Positions 53,500 through 62,314 of a stretch of DNA of 64,000 nt are shown here, in pieces (position 1 is the stretch's first letter; every line of letters starts with the position of its first letter). Position numbers and translations under genes: made by a program. The DNA is from Dyella nitratireducens (GTDB lineage Bacteria; Pseudomonadota; Gammaproteobacteria; Xanthomonadales; Rhodanobacteraceae): NCBI RefSeq assembly GCF_014642835.1, contig NZ_BMJA01000002.1, positions 806,867-870,866 of the forward strand, read 5' to 3'. The notes under the pieces were generated by a model. The model was given only the letters and a program-made list of their open reading frames with translations. It was not told where the DNA came from and searched no databases.

Positions 53500-56235
53500 A
53501 TGGCAGAAATCAGTCGCAGTGCACTGTTCGGCAAGCTCAACAAATTAGCCTACCGCGGCATCGAAAGCGCCACGGTGTTCTGCAAGCTTCGTGGGAACCC
53601 CTACGTCGAGCTGGTGCATTGGATTCACCAGATCCTGCAATTGCAGGACTCGGATCTGCACCGCATCGTCAAGCAGTTCAACCTCAATCCTTCCAATCTG
53701 GCGCGCGACGTCACCGATGCGTTGGATCGCCTGCCGCGCGGCTCCAGCAGCATTTCCGATCTCTCCAGCGACGTCGAGGAAGCCGTTGAGCGCGCCTGGG
53801 TGTTCGCCACGCTGATGTTCGGCGAAGCGCAGGTTCGCAGCGGCTACCTCATCTTCGGCGCGATGCGTACACGCAACCTGCGCAACACGCTGCTCAACAT
53901 CTCCAAGGAATTCGAGAAGGTCAAGTCCGAAACCCTGGCGGAGAAATTCGCCGAGGTGGTCAGCGGTTCGCCTGAAGATGGTCAAAGCGCCAACGATGGT
54001 TTCCGCCTCGGCAGTGCCGCCGCACCGGGCGAAGCCAGTGGCGCGATTCCGCCGGCGCAAATGGGCAAGCAGGAGGCCTTGCGCCAGTTCACCGTCGATC
54101 TGACGGAGCAGGCCCGCAACGGCAAGATCGATCCCATCGTTGGCCGTGACGAAGAAATCCGCCAGGTGGTCGATATTCTGATGCGCCGCCGTCAGAACAA
54201 CCCGATGCTGGTTGGTGAAGCCGGTGTGGGCAAGACCGCGGTGGTAGAAGGTTTTGCATTGCGTATTGCTGCTGGCGACGTACCGCCGCAATTGAAGGAC
54301 GTGGAACTGCGCACGCTCGACGTCGGCCTGCTGCAAGCCGGCGCAAGCATGAAAGGCGAGTTCGAAAACCGCCTGCGCCAGGTGATCGAAGAAGTGCAGT
54401 CCTCTCCCAAGCCGATCATTCTTTTCATCGACGAGGCGCACACGCTGGTCGGTGCCGGTGGTGCCGCCGGTACCGGCGACGCGGCCAACCTGCTCAAACC
54501 TGCATTGGCGCGCGGCAACTTGCGCACGGTCGGCGCCACCACCTGGGCCGAATACAAAAAGCACATCGAGAAAGACCCCGCGCTCACCCGTCGCTTCCAG
54601 ACCGTGCAAGTGGACGAGCCCAGTGAAGAAAAGGGCATCCTGATGATGCGCGGCGTCGCCAGCGTGATGGAGAAGCACCATCGCGTGCAGATTCTCGACG
54701 AAGCGCTGGAGGCCGCGGTAAAGCTCTCGCATCGCTATATTCCTGCACGCCAGTTGCCGGACAAGGCGGTAAGCCTGCTGGATACCGCTTGCGCGCGCGT
54801 CGCCATCAGCCAGCACGCCGTGCCACCGGAAGTCGACGACACGCGCAAACGCATCCAGGCGCTGGAAACGGAGCTGGGGATCATTGCCCGCGAGAAAACC
54901 GTCGGCGTGAACGTGGCTGAACGCGAAACCGTCGCCAACGAAAAACTCGCCGAGCAAAAAGCACGGTTGGAAAAACTCGAAGCCAATTGGCAGGCCGAGA
55001 AAGCACTGGTCGAAAAAATCCTTGCCATCCGCGCCAAGCTGCGTGGCGATCATTCACCCGTGGAAGGCACCGGCAGCAAGCTGGAAAAAGCAGTGGAGGC
55101 CGAAGCGGTAGCCGAGAACGTATCGCCTGAACTCAGCGACGCCGAACGCGCCGGCTTGCTTGAGGAACTGCATGGATTGCAGACACAGCTCGCCGAGCTG
55201 CAAGGCGAACATCCGTTGATTCTTCCCACGGTCGACTACACCGCAGTAGGGTCCGTGGTGGCGGATTGGACTGGTATTCCCGTCGGCCGTATGGTCAAGA
55301 GCGAATTGGAAACGGTCATGAATCTGGCCAAGCTCATGAGCCAGCGCGTGATCGGCCAGAACCACGCCATGGAAATGATCGCCAAGCGCATCCAGACCTC
55401 GCGCGCTGGTCTCGACAATCCCAACAAGCCGATCGGCGTCTTCATGCTCGCCGGTACTTCCGGCGTCGGCAAAACCGAAACCGCATTGGCATTGGCTGAA
55501 GCGCTCTACGGTGGCGAACAAAATCTCATCACGATCAACATGAGCGAATTCCAGGAAGCGCACACCGTTTCCACGCTGAAAGGCGCACCTCCCGGCTACG
55601 TCGGTTATGGCGAAGGTGGTGTACTCACCGAGGCCGTACGCCGCAAACCCTATAGCGTGGTGCTGTTGGACGAAGTGGAGAAGGCACATCCCGACGTCCA
55701 CGAAATCTTCTTCCAGGTCTTCGACAAGGGCGTGATGGAAGACGGTGAAGGCCGCCAGATCGATTTCAAGAACACCCTGATCCTGCTCACCACCAATGCC
55801 GGCACCGACCTGATCGCCAGCCTGTGCAAGGACCCGGACCTGATGCCCGATCCGGATGGGATGGCCAAGGCACTGCGCGAACCGCTACTGAAAATCTTCC
55901 CACCTGCATTGCTGGGTCGCCTGGTGACGATTCCGTATTACCCGTTGAGCGAGCAGATGCTGGGCGAGATCGTGAAGCTGCAGCTTGGCCGCATCAAGAA
56001 GCGTATCGAGGCACGCTACAAGATTCCGTTCGAGTACAACGAGGACGTGGTGAAGCTGGTGGTGAGCCGCTGCACCGAGAGCGAGTCGGGCGGGCGCATG
56101 ATCGATGCGATTTTGACCAATTCGATGCTACCTGATATCAGCCGCGAGTTCTTGTTGCGCATGATCGATGGAGCATCTGTAACGCGCACCCAGGTGGGTG
56201 TGAAAGACGGAGATTTTTCTTACGCGTTTGAGTAA
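53500..56235 (+). CDS. clpV: T6SS sheath-recycling ATPase ClpV
   Basis: The 911-residue AAA+ ATPase has an N-terminal ClpN domain (about 1-150). AAA-1 has Walker A GEAGVGKTAVVEG (about 240) and Walker B ILFIDEAHT. A coiled middle domain (about 420-545) follows, and AAA-2 has Walker A GTSGVGKTETALALAEAL (about 652) and SVVLLDEVEKAHP (about 720). The C-terminal segment is typical of TssH/ClpV rather than ClpB. It disassembles contracted TssB/TssC sheath. AAGGGGCG lies upstream of the ATG. Confidence 0.96.
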   Translation: MAEISRSALFGKLNKLAYRGIESATVFCKLRGNPYVELVHWIHQILQLQDSDLHRIVKQFNLNPSNLARDVTDALDRLPRGSSSISDLSSDVEEAVERAWVFATLMFGEAQVRSGYLIFGAMRTRNLRNTLLNISKEFEKVKSETLAEKFAEVVSGSPEDGQSANDGFRLGSAAAPGEASGAIPPAQMGKQEALRQFTVDLTEQARNGKIDPIVGRDEEIRQVVDILMRRRQNNPMLVGEAGVGKTAVVEGFALRIAAGDVPPQLKDVELRTLDVGLLQAGASMKGEFENRLRQVIEEVQSSPKPIILFIDEAHTLVGAGGAAGTGDAANLLKPALARGNLRTVGATTWAEYKKHIEKDPALTRRFQTVQVDEPSEEKGILMMRGVASVMEKHHRVQILDEALEAAVKLSHRYIPARQLPDKAVSLLDTACARVAISQHAVPPEVDDTRKRIQALETELGIIAREKTVGVNVAERETVANEKLAEQKARLEKLEANWQAEKALVEKILAIRAKLRGDHSPVEGTGSKLEKAVEAEAVAENVSPELSDAERAGLLEELHGLQTQLAELQGEHPLILPTVDYTAVGSVVADWTGIPVGRMVKSELETVMNLAKLMSQRVIGQNHAMEMIAKRIQTSRAGLDNPNKPIGVFMLAGTSGVGKTETALALAEALYGGEQNLITINMSEFQEAHTVSTLKGAPPGYVGYGEGGVLTEAVRRKPYSVVLLDEVEKAHPDVHEIFFQVFDKGVMEDGEGRQIDFKNTLILLTTNAGTDLIASLCKDPDLMPDPDGMAKALREPLLKIFPPALLGRLVTIPYYPLSEQMLGEIVKLQLGRIKKRIEARYKIPFEYNEDVVKLVVSRCTESESGGRMIDAILTNSMLPDISREFLLRMIDGASVTRTQVGVKDGDFSYAFE

Positions 56236-56276
56236 ACGGCTATTCGAATTTGCTCTTAACTTTCGAGGAGTCTGCC

Positions 56277-57233
56277 ATGCCTTTGGCACAAGGAATGACG
56301 AGAGGGGTGGGGTTGGCGACCATGAATGGAGCGTCGATTCCTGAGTTGGGCCTAGCTCCGAATATTGCATTGGACGTAAATGACGACATCCATTTTGGCA
56401 TCAACGTGCCAGGTGCGGGCCATGCCTTGTATGCGGACTTGAACGCTGCGGTTCAATTGGAACAGGACTTGATCGGTTTGGGACCACGCACCATTGACAT
56501 CAAACGTCGAGGTGGCCGGACAGCCGAGGACGACTGGAAAATCTTCCAAGGTCAAGCACGTGCGCGGCCGCAAACCGGAATGACCGGAGCAAGTTATGCC
56601 AGGTTCAATCAGTTGCCGATAAAGAGCACACATTTTCCTGCAGGCGCCCATATCAGCAATGTGGACAAGGCGGGTCAGCCAAAAAATTATTCAAGGGGGG
56701 CAACAGGTACCAAGGCCGATGCAGGAGGCCTTGAAATGGGTACCCGGTGGTCGAAGACAGCCCTGGAAAGCGCGCTTGCGCGCCCGACCGGACGTATTCA
56801 TTTCCACCTCACTGGCATGGGCGATCTGGCAGGCCCGCTTGGCAAGACCGGCGGGTTTTCCCACAACGTCACGAGCAGGGAGTTGCGTTACGTAAGGCGC
56901 TTCTGGTTGCGGTTCCAGGACAAGGTTACCTTTTACAACGGTTATACCGCGGGGCTGGCACCGGTCATGGTGCTGCCGCCGTGGATTGCCGCCTGGCAAG
57001 CGGATACGCCGCGATGTGCCCGTTGCAATGAAGAATTCAGCCGGGCATTTCCGGTGCGATGGCGACACCATTGCAGACTTTGCGGCTCTTGCGTTTGCGA
57101 TGACTGTTCGCCGGATCGGGTTCGCCTCAGATACCCGGTCCAACGGCCGGGCGATGCGAGAGAAGCTGGCGCGGTGCGTGTCTGTCACCAGTGTTATGTA
57201 GCTTTCAATCGTGGAGCGCCATCGACATTTTGA
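56277..57233 (+). CDS. FYVE zinc-finger protein, candidate T6SS cargo
   Basis: The 318-residue protein has no signal peptide or membrane helix. A central module (about 172-222: RIHFHLTGMGDL, VTSRELRYVRRF, KVTFYNGY) is shared with the next gene. The C-terminal 80 residues hold all three FYVE signatures: WQAD (W240-D243), RWRHHCRLCG (R261-G270) and RVC (R301-C303). Eight cysteines form four CxxC pairs (247/250, 266/269, 274/277, 303/306). FYVE fingers bind phosphatidylinositol 3-phosphate on eukaryotic endosomes. It sits just after clpV, so delivery into a eukaryotic cell is a tempting inference. CGAGGAG precedes the ATG. No enzymatic domain is recognised. Confidence 0.8.
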   Translation: MPLAQGMTRGVGLATMNGASIPELGLAPNIALDVNDDIHFGINVPGAGHALYADLNAAVQLEQDLIGLGPRTIDIKRRGGRTAEDDWKIFQGQARARPQTGMTGASYARFNQLPIKSTHFPAGAHISNVDKAGQPKNYSRGATGTKADAGGLEMGTRWSKTALESALARPTGRIHFHLTGMGDLAGPLGKTGGFSHNVTSRELRYVRRFWLRFQDKVTFYNGYTAGLAPVMVLPPWIAAWQADTPRCARCNEEFSRAFPVRWRHHCRLCGSCVCDDCSPDRVRLRYPVQRPGDAREAGAVRVCHQCYVAFNRGAPSTF

Positions 57234-57301
57234 CCGTTGCATGCCGGCATCGACGTGCTCCGGATGGGCGTATTTCTTGTCTTGAAAGCCGATATGTCGC
57301 C

Positions 57302-57322
57302 AGGGAATAGGGAATAGGGAAT
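57302..57322 (+). repeat. Heptanucleotide tandem repeat in a ribosome-binding region
   Basis: AGGGAAT is repeated three times exactly, ending 6 bases before the ATG at 57329. Each unit contains an AGGGA Shine-Dalgarno-like core, so copy-number change would alter translation initiation. Confidence 0.85.
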
Positions 57323-57328
57323 AGCGAG

Positions 57329-58165
57329 ATGGCAACGTTTACGGAAAACTTCAACTATCGCGAAGATCTCGTTTGCGGCATAACGGGACAATGCGATGTT
57401 TATGTCGATCGCTTCATCAACGACAAGTCGACCGGGGATGGTGAAGGCGATCCGCGTTCCACCGGCGAGCGCGCCGAGCATTGGGCGCGGGTGACACAGA
57501 AGAGCAAGATGTTCATCCATGCCTTCAATGATCCCATCACCCACACGGATTTTTCGGAGCAGGTTTTACAGGTTCCCGTATCTTCCGATTTGGACGTAAG
57601 CGCCTACCAGCAAGCATTACAGCGCCATCCGAAGTTTGCGCCACAGAACACCAAGATGGCATCCATGAGGTCGCTGGCAAAAGGCGACGAGCTTGCTTCG
57701 GGGCTTTCCAAGGCTGACCTCGATCCGAAAAAGCTTGCCGATCTGGAAGGACTGCTTGCCGTGCGGCGTGCATGCAAGTTCGGTATCGAAGATGCGGTAT
57801 CCCGCAAGGGTTGCAAAGTCCACTACATCCTGGACGGCATCGTCATTGCGGACGTGGTGTCGAAGAAGACATTTCCGCTGAGTTCCGGTGGCACCGGTGT
57901 TCCCATTACGACGTCCGAGCTGCGATTTCTCTTCCGTGAATGGAGCCGGTTCCGTCATACCGGAAGAGTCATTTTCTATCGCGATTTCAACGAAACCGGG
58001 ACGCCTTGGTCAAGCGAAGCACTGCAGGGATGGGCCGCATATGCCATGCACTTGCTGGAGAAGAGGCATGCAGACGATGCGAATCTCAACGCAGCCAAGG
58101 CATGTTGGAGCGGGCATGATTGGAAAGGTGTTATCGGCGTTTTTCACAACATTGCACTGCGATGA
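57329..58165 (+). CDS. Unknown protein sharing a module with the FYVE protein
   Basis: The 278-residue soluble protein belongs to no family I can name. Residues about 163-216 (KVHYILDGIVIADV, ITTSELRFLFREW, GRVIFYRDF) match the central module of the preceding FYVE protein in spacing and key residues. It ends with a helical tail (SEALQGWAAYAMHLLEKRH). The module may be a toxin or binding domain of T6SS cargo; this is inference from its position after clpV. The start follows the tandem AGGGAAT repeat. The two genes probably arose by duplication with different ends. Confidence 0.75.
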   Translation: MATFTENFNYREDLVCGITGQCDVYVDRFINDKSTGDGEGDPRSTGERAEHWARVTQKSKMFIHAFNDPITHTDFSEQVLQVPVSSDLDVSAYQQALQRHPKFAPQNTKMASMRSLAKGDELASGLSKADLDPKKLADLEGLLAVRRACKFGIEDAVSRKGCKVHYILDGIVIADVVSKKTFPLSSGGTGVPITTSELRFLFREWSRFRHTGRVIFYRDFNETGTPWSSEALQGWAAYAMHLLEKRHADDANLNAAKACWSGHDWKGVIGVFHNIALR

Positions 58166-58181
58166 GTAGAAGGAGAGGGGC

Positions 58182-59339
58182 GTGAAAGTTGGTCTCGCAA
58201 GGCGTTTCAAATCGCTTGAACTCGATGTCATCAATTATTCCGACATGTGGGACGTCGTCAGGAGCACGCTACCGTCGCCCGCGAAGCCGCGTTTCGGCGA
58301 CGGAACCGTCGACGATCCGTATGTCCCATTCGGCATCCAGAACTGGTATTGGCTATCAAAATGCGACATAACCGCCGATCCGACCTTTGTCCGGGTGGGT
58401 AGCCGTCTTATCGCACGCTGGGGCACCAAAGCCAGGGGACTTGTCAATTACTCATCGGATGTGACGGACGTTCCACGCGAACTCCTGCATGGCGACAGGC
58501 AGATGGAGGCCATCACGGCCGTGAAGGATGTGGTCGACAGGAGCGATGCAAGCAGAGGGATTGCGCTCAAGTCGACCGTCTACACCCGCAAGGCCCAACG
58601 GGTGGAAGGTACGGCTCCATCAAGTGGCCCGAGTTCTTCGAGCAGTTCAAGTTCGTCCAGTTCCTCGAGTCCTTCGACCAATCCAGGCTGGGCCGCGATG
58701 AAGGCAAGGGAGCTGATGTGGGGAAACGGGGGCGGAACCCCTGAAGAAGCCGAATTGGCCAATACCCTTTGCGGCCTGCTGATGTGTGAAAGCAACCCAA
58801 AGCGCGATCCGTCGGGCGTGGTTTTTTTAACTACGTTGATGTTGTTCGACTTGGTACAGGCCGGCGCAGGCTACGGGCGGCAGGGTCAGCGGTATACGTG
58901 GTCTTCGATGCTCATGCATGGCGATGCCGCCCGCAATATCGCGGGGCCGGCAGCGGTACCCGGAAGACACGCCGGCGCCGGTGATCTCGGCAAGCACCCC
59001 ATGGCAGGAGCTGGCACCGTCAGCTTGGGAAAAAGCATGAGCAACGCCAGTGCCGACAACGGATCGCGCAATCGTGTCGTCTCGGTATTTTCGGCATGGC
59101 TGGCCAACTATATGGCCGAGCAAGACACTGCGCGGAACTGGGCGTTTTTTTTGATTCGGCAAGATGCAAAAGAATGGTCCAGCAAGGTCAAGCCCGTGGC
59201 GAAGACATACAGGACTTTGAAGGAGCTGGCCGGCTTGAGCCTGACGGTAAGGGCAAGCACGACTTCATGTCTTTTGAACGGAAGCAGAAGCGCTGACATC
59301 GGCTATGTGGATGCTGCATCGTTGACCCAAGTTGCATAG
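58182..59339 (+). CDS. Unknown protein with poly-serine linker
   Basis: The 385-residue protein starts at GTG (58182), with an excellent AAGGAGAGG five to eight bases upstream and no nearby ATG. An N-terminal part (about 1-145) with FGIQNWYWLSKCD and a C-terminal part (about 170-385) are joined by a run of 13 serines. The linker is coded by alternating AGT/TCG-type codons (about 58627-58672). The C-terminal half has WAAMKARELMWGNGGGTPEE and SMLMHGDAARN. No domain is recognised. Its place in the cargo block suggests an effector or adaptor. Confidence 0.7.
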   Translation: MKVGLARRFKSLELDVINYSDMWDVVRSTLPSPAKPRFGDGTVDDPYVPFGIQNWYWLSKCDITADPTFVRVGSRLIARWGTKARGLVNYSSDVTDVPRELLHGDRQMEAITAVKDVVDRSDASRGIALKSTVYTRKAQRVEGTAPSSGPSSSSSSSSSSSSSPSTNPGWAAMKARELMWGNGGGTPEEAELANTLCGLLMCESNPKRDPSGVVFLTTLMLFDLVQAGAGYGRQGQRYTWSSMLMHGDAARNIAGPAAVPGRHAGAGDLGKHPMAGAGTVSLGKSMSNASADNGSRNRVVSVFSAWLANYMAEQDTARNWAFFLIRQDAKEWSSKVKPVAKTYRTLKELAGLSLTVRASTTSCLLNGSRSADIGYVDAASLTQVA

Positions 59340-59531
59340 CTGGACTGTTGATGGCTTGCCCTGCCGGCGAACGGACCTGCTAAGGAAGCGGCGGCGAGGA
59401 GGAAAACCGGGCCGGCATTTTTACCTAAAGATGCTCGCCCTTTTTTGAGACAGCCAAAGGAAAGAAGTTAGGTCGGCGTGTTATTGAATGATGCTGAATA
59501 CTGGCCACGTTCTTGGATTTGAGGAGTATCT

Positions 59532-60446
59532 ATGCGAATCGACCAAGTTTCGGAAGACATCTTGCTGGGCTTCCTGCTGGAGGAATTTCACGCTGTCGAA
59601 GGGTTTGATGTCGATGAGGAACGGCGGGCAAAGGATTTTCAGGCCTATGCGCACATAGCGAAGGCTCTCTCTGAAGCCGGTGCAATCCAGGAACTGGCGA
59701 GGCGCCTTGCGATAGAACTGCGCGAACGGTATTGCAGCAAAAAATACGTTTCGAAAGATGGCCAGACGTATCGCATCGTGGGCGCGTTTTCAAATGCGCT
59801 CAAGGACTATGCCGGCCATTTTGGCTTCAGCTCGGAGCTGGTGTTGCTCAACGGCCCGGTGGAGAACCGGGTGTTCGCCGAGCAGGTATATGCAAAGCGA
59901 CTGTTTCGCGACGTCTATACGCGGCCTCACGGTGAGTTTACCCATGCTTTGCAGTGGCTTCTATTTGGCGATCAATTTGAAAACATAGCGAATCTTTACA
60001 GCCGATCGGTAAAATATCTATCGAAATCGACCTTTCAAAGTGGAAAAGAAGCGTCCCGCATAGTGATGTGGCAATTCCTGGTCGATTGTTTCGACGGGGA
60101 TGAAAACTACTCCGCCAATATCCTGTGCAAGACATTTCGCTGCCCGCAGATATTTACCAATCGCCTGGTCGAGATTCTTCCTTCGGGGGCGTGGCTGGGC
60201 AATTTCATCATGGCTCGCCGGCAAAAAGGCCTGAGCAGCGGGGTGCCGCCCTATGAGGACGGGCACTACACCAGTGGGAGGCAAGTCACCATGCCAACGA
60301 ACTATTTGAACCGTACGCTGCGTTATCCGGATGGCGAGGTTGCCCAGGTATACACGGAGGTGAGTACCAACGTATACAAGAAGGACTTGCTGGAAGCTCA
60401 GCCTGTCGCGCAGGCCGAGCAGGGGTTTCGAGTCACTCGGCTTTGA
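59532..60446 (+). CDS. Unknown protein in T6SS cargo block
   Basis: The 304-residue protein shows no signal peptide or membrane helix. It is mainly helical by composition, with LRERYCSKKYVSKDGQTYRI, FSNALKDYAGHFGFSSEL and ILPSGAWLGNFIMARRQKG. The C-terminal segment YLNRTLRYPDGEVAQVYTEV may be a beta-hairpin. TGAGGAGT lies 7 bases before the ATG. The 190 bases upstream are non-coding. I do not recognise a family; it could be an effector, an adaptor or an immunity protein for the preceding genes. Confidence 0.65.
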   Translation: MRIDQVSEDILLGFLLEEFHAVEGFDVDEERRAKDFQAYAHIAKALSEAGAIQELARRLAIELRERYCSKKYVSKDGQTYRIVGAFSNALKDYAGHFGFSSELVLLNGPVENRVFAEQVYAKRLFRDVYTRPHGEFTHALQWLLFGDQFENIANLYSRSVKYLSKSTFQSGKEASRIVMWQFLVDCFDGDENYSANILCKTFRCPQIFTNRLVEILPSGAWLGNFIMARRQKGLSSGVPPYEDGHYTSGRQVTMPTNYLNRTLRYPDGEVAQVYTEVSTNVYKKDLLEAQPVAQAEQGFRVTRL

Positions 60447-60802
60447 TGGCGGAGAGGCGAAAAGCCGGCCAAATCCGGCGGCGAATATCCCGACGTGCAG
60501 ACGTTGACCCTGTTCTTACGCTTTTTCTTGCCTGTCTACGATTAAATACGCACTATGCATTTGAAGTCCTGATTGGTTTATCTCGCAATCGGTTTTGTGG
60601 GTATCGTCCCGTTGCTGACGGCCATGCTGGCCAGCGCCATGGTGAAGTGGCCTGGCTGCTCAAGAACGTGGCAAAACGCCAAGAGGTTCGGGTTCATGGC
60701 CCGTTGGAATGGGATAACCTGCGCGCCATATTGAATAACTGCCGTTTGGTGATCGAAGTCGCTCGGGGTTACTTCCGTGATGCTGAGTCAGCAAGATTCT
60801 GA
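60446..60802 (+). CDS. Doubtful small ORF, possibly a gene remnant
   Basis: The frame encodes 118 residues, strongly Arg-rich at the start (KAGQIRRRISRRADVD), then LRLNTHYAFEVLIGL and a helical end (LRAILNNCRLVIEVARGYF). The ATG overlaps the previous stop (TGATG). The protein looks unlike a normal folded product in its first half, so it may be a frameshifted relic. It is annotated with low confidence because the region has no better frame. Confidence 0.35.
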   Translation: MAERRKAGQIRRRISRRADVDPVLTLFLACLRLNTHYAFEVLIGLSRNRFCGYRPVADGHAGQRHGEVAWLLKNVAKRQEVRVHGPLEWDNLRAILNNCRLVIEVARGYFRDAESARF

Positions 60803-60901
60803 GGCGCTGGACTGAACGGAATAGAGGGAAGAATGGAATAAGGCCATCAGTGTTTGACGGATTGAAGGCAGTGTTTTAACTCATAGGAAGGAGTGGTCAG
60901 G

Positions 60902-61321
60902 ATGCCGGTAGATGTAACTGCAGCAAGCAAGAAGCATTGGGAGCGTTGGAAGCATGATTGCAGTGGATTTGCTCATGCAGTGGCTGATGAGTTGGGTGTT
61001 TCCCTGGAAGGAAATGCCAACCAGATGGTCGATGCCATGAACGCGGATGGCAGTGGTTGGACAAAGCTCGGACATAGCGGCGGTCAGGCGCAGAAGTATG
61101 CGAATGGTGGCTACTTCGTTGTCGCCGGTTTGAAAGCATCCGGTCATGGCCACGTAGCCATCATCGTGCCAAGTACCAAGAACAGCGCCTATCCCATCGG
61201 CTATTGGGGGCGTTATGGTGGAACCGGGCGGCAGGAGACGGCGATCAATTGGTCGTGGAATCATTCGGATCTGCCAAAGGTGGAATATTTTGCCGTACGC
61301 ATTCCGGGAGGTGGCAAGTGA
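60902..61321 (+). CDS. tae1: Tae1-family peptidoglycan amidase effector
   Basis: The 139-residue protein matches Pseudomonas Tse1/Tae1: HDCSGFAHAVADELGV with catalytic C20, GNANQMVDAM, SGWTKLG, FVVAGLKASGHGHVAIIV with catalytic H84, then YPIGYWGRYGG and a final YFAVRI. Tae1 enzymes are NlpC/P60-like and cut the gamma-D-Glu-mDAP bond of peptidoglycan after T6SS injection. There is no signal peptide, as expected. AGGAAGGAG lies 8 bases before the ATG; an upstream GTG at 60893 is possible. Its stop overlaps the next gene as GTGA. Confidence 0.88.
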   Translation: MPVDVTAASKKHWERWKHDCSGFAHAVADELGVSLEGNANQMVDAMNADGSGWTKLGHSGGQAQKYANGGYFVVAGLKASGHGHVAIIVPSTKNSAYPIGYWGRYGGTGRQETAINWSWNHSDLPKVEYFAVRIPGGGK

Positions 61322-61773
61322 CGCGCCTGACTTTTGCTTTATCAACCATGGCGCTGGTGCTTCTTCCTTGGTTTGCACAAGCATGTGATTTCACACCCGT
61401 CCGGATTGTGCAGAGCGTGGGGAAAGTCGGCGACATCACCGTGAACTTCGGCGAGGCGGATGATGCTCAACATCCGACCGCATGGCAGGGGCCACTGCAG
61501 ATATCGGTGGGTGGTGCACCTGCATGCCCGGTAAGCGACGAGGTATCTATCATCGAAGATCCGGTGATATTGGCAGGCGACGTCTTGTACGTTCCGACTT
61601 ACTCGGGTAGCAACAACTACCTGTATGCGGTAGATGTGAAGACATGCAAGGTGATCTGGCATAGCAGCCATTTCGCCGGAAAAACGGTCCTGAAGAAGGG
61701 AAGGTTGTTTGCCGGGAAGGACGAGGTCGTCGTCGACCGGCAATGCCGACCATCCGGCCCTGGCGGTAAGTAA
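61318..61773 (+). CDS. tai1: Tai1-family periplasmic immunity protein
   Basis: The 151-residue protein starts at GTG overlapping the amidase stop. It has a signal peptide (ALSTMALVLLPWFAQA), so it is periplasmic. Cysteines in QACDFTPVRIVQ, PACPVSD and KTCKVIW match the pattern of Tsi1, and AVDVKTCKVIWHSS parallels the Tsi1 segment around SATCKVV. It should block the Tae1-like amidase in the producer's periplasm. Overlapping translation fits an effector-immunity pair. Confidence 0.83.
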   Translation: MTRLTFALSTMALVLLPWFAQACDFTPVRIVQSVGKVGDITVNFGEADDAQHPTAWQGPLQISVGGAPACPVSDEVSIIEDPVILAGDVLYVPTYSGSNNYLYAVDVKTCKVIWHSSHFAGKTVLKKGRLFAGKDEVVVDRQCRPSGPGGK

Positions 61774-61815
61774 GTTGTCCGAAGACAACATCGTTACAAG
61801 CGTTTGGAGGTTTCC

Positions 61816-62103
61816 ATGCAACCCGCAGCTCGCCTTACCGATATGCATACCTGCCCGATGACTACCGGGCCAGTGCCTCATGTCGGCGGTCCGATCTCCG
61901 GCCCAGGCGCGCCGACCGTATTGGTCGGCGGCATGCCCGTCGCATGCGTCGGCGACCTGGCGGTTTGCGTAGGGCCGCCTGATGCGATTGCCATGGGGTC
62001 GCCGAAAGTGTTGGCCGGGGGCCGACCCGTTGCGCGTTTAGGGGATAGCACGGCGCATGGTGGGGTGATCGTGCTTGGGTGTTTCAAGGTGTTGATTGGT
62101 TGA
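61816..62103 (+). CDS. PAAR-domain T6SS spike tip protein
   Basis: The 95-residue protein is a single PAAR domain with MQPAARLTDMHTCPM and repeated glycine turns (VGGPISGPGAPTVLVGG). The metal-site residues come from the His and Cys positions of THTCP-like and AHGG segments. PAAR proteins cap the VgrG spike and carry or recruit effectors. GGAGG precedes the ATG. It lies between the amidase pair and the lipase block, so it probably serves the lipase. Confidence 0.92.
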   Translation: MQPAARLTDMHTCPMTTGPVPHVGGPISGPGAPTVLVGGMPVACVGDLAVCVGPPDAIAMGSPKVLAGGRPVARLGDSTAHGGVIVLGCFKVLIG

Positions 62104-62116
62104 GGGCGTAGGCTGG

Positions 62117-62314
62117 ATGCGATTGAGATCGCAGTTGGCCCTGTCATTTTTGCTGATAGTGGTGTTCTTGTTGTCCGGTTTGTCAGAGGGAAGTGCGATG
62201 GGGACATCGGATTGGATCCTGTTTTCGGAAGTTCACGGCAAAGTAAATTTGCTTTGCGAACTGACTCATTCACCGGGCCAGCAAGGCACGCACTGCGGAA
62301 TCTGCAGGGCATGA
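62117..62314 (+). pseudogene. Decayed duplicate of the lipase immunity gene
   Basis: The 65-residue frame begins with a signal-like helix (ALSFLLIVVFLLSGLSEGS) and SDWILFSEVHGKV, then jumps straight to NLLCELTH, QQGTHCGICRA. Against the next gene it lacks about 94 internal residues (59-152 of the paralogue) and has Ser26 where the paralogue has Cys40. The loss is in frame and the reading frame stays open. Its stop overlaps the intact copy as ATGA. It is probably a non-functional remnant. Confidence 0.75.
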
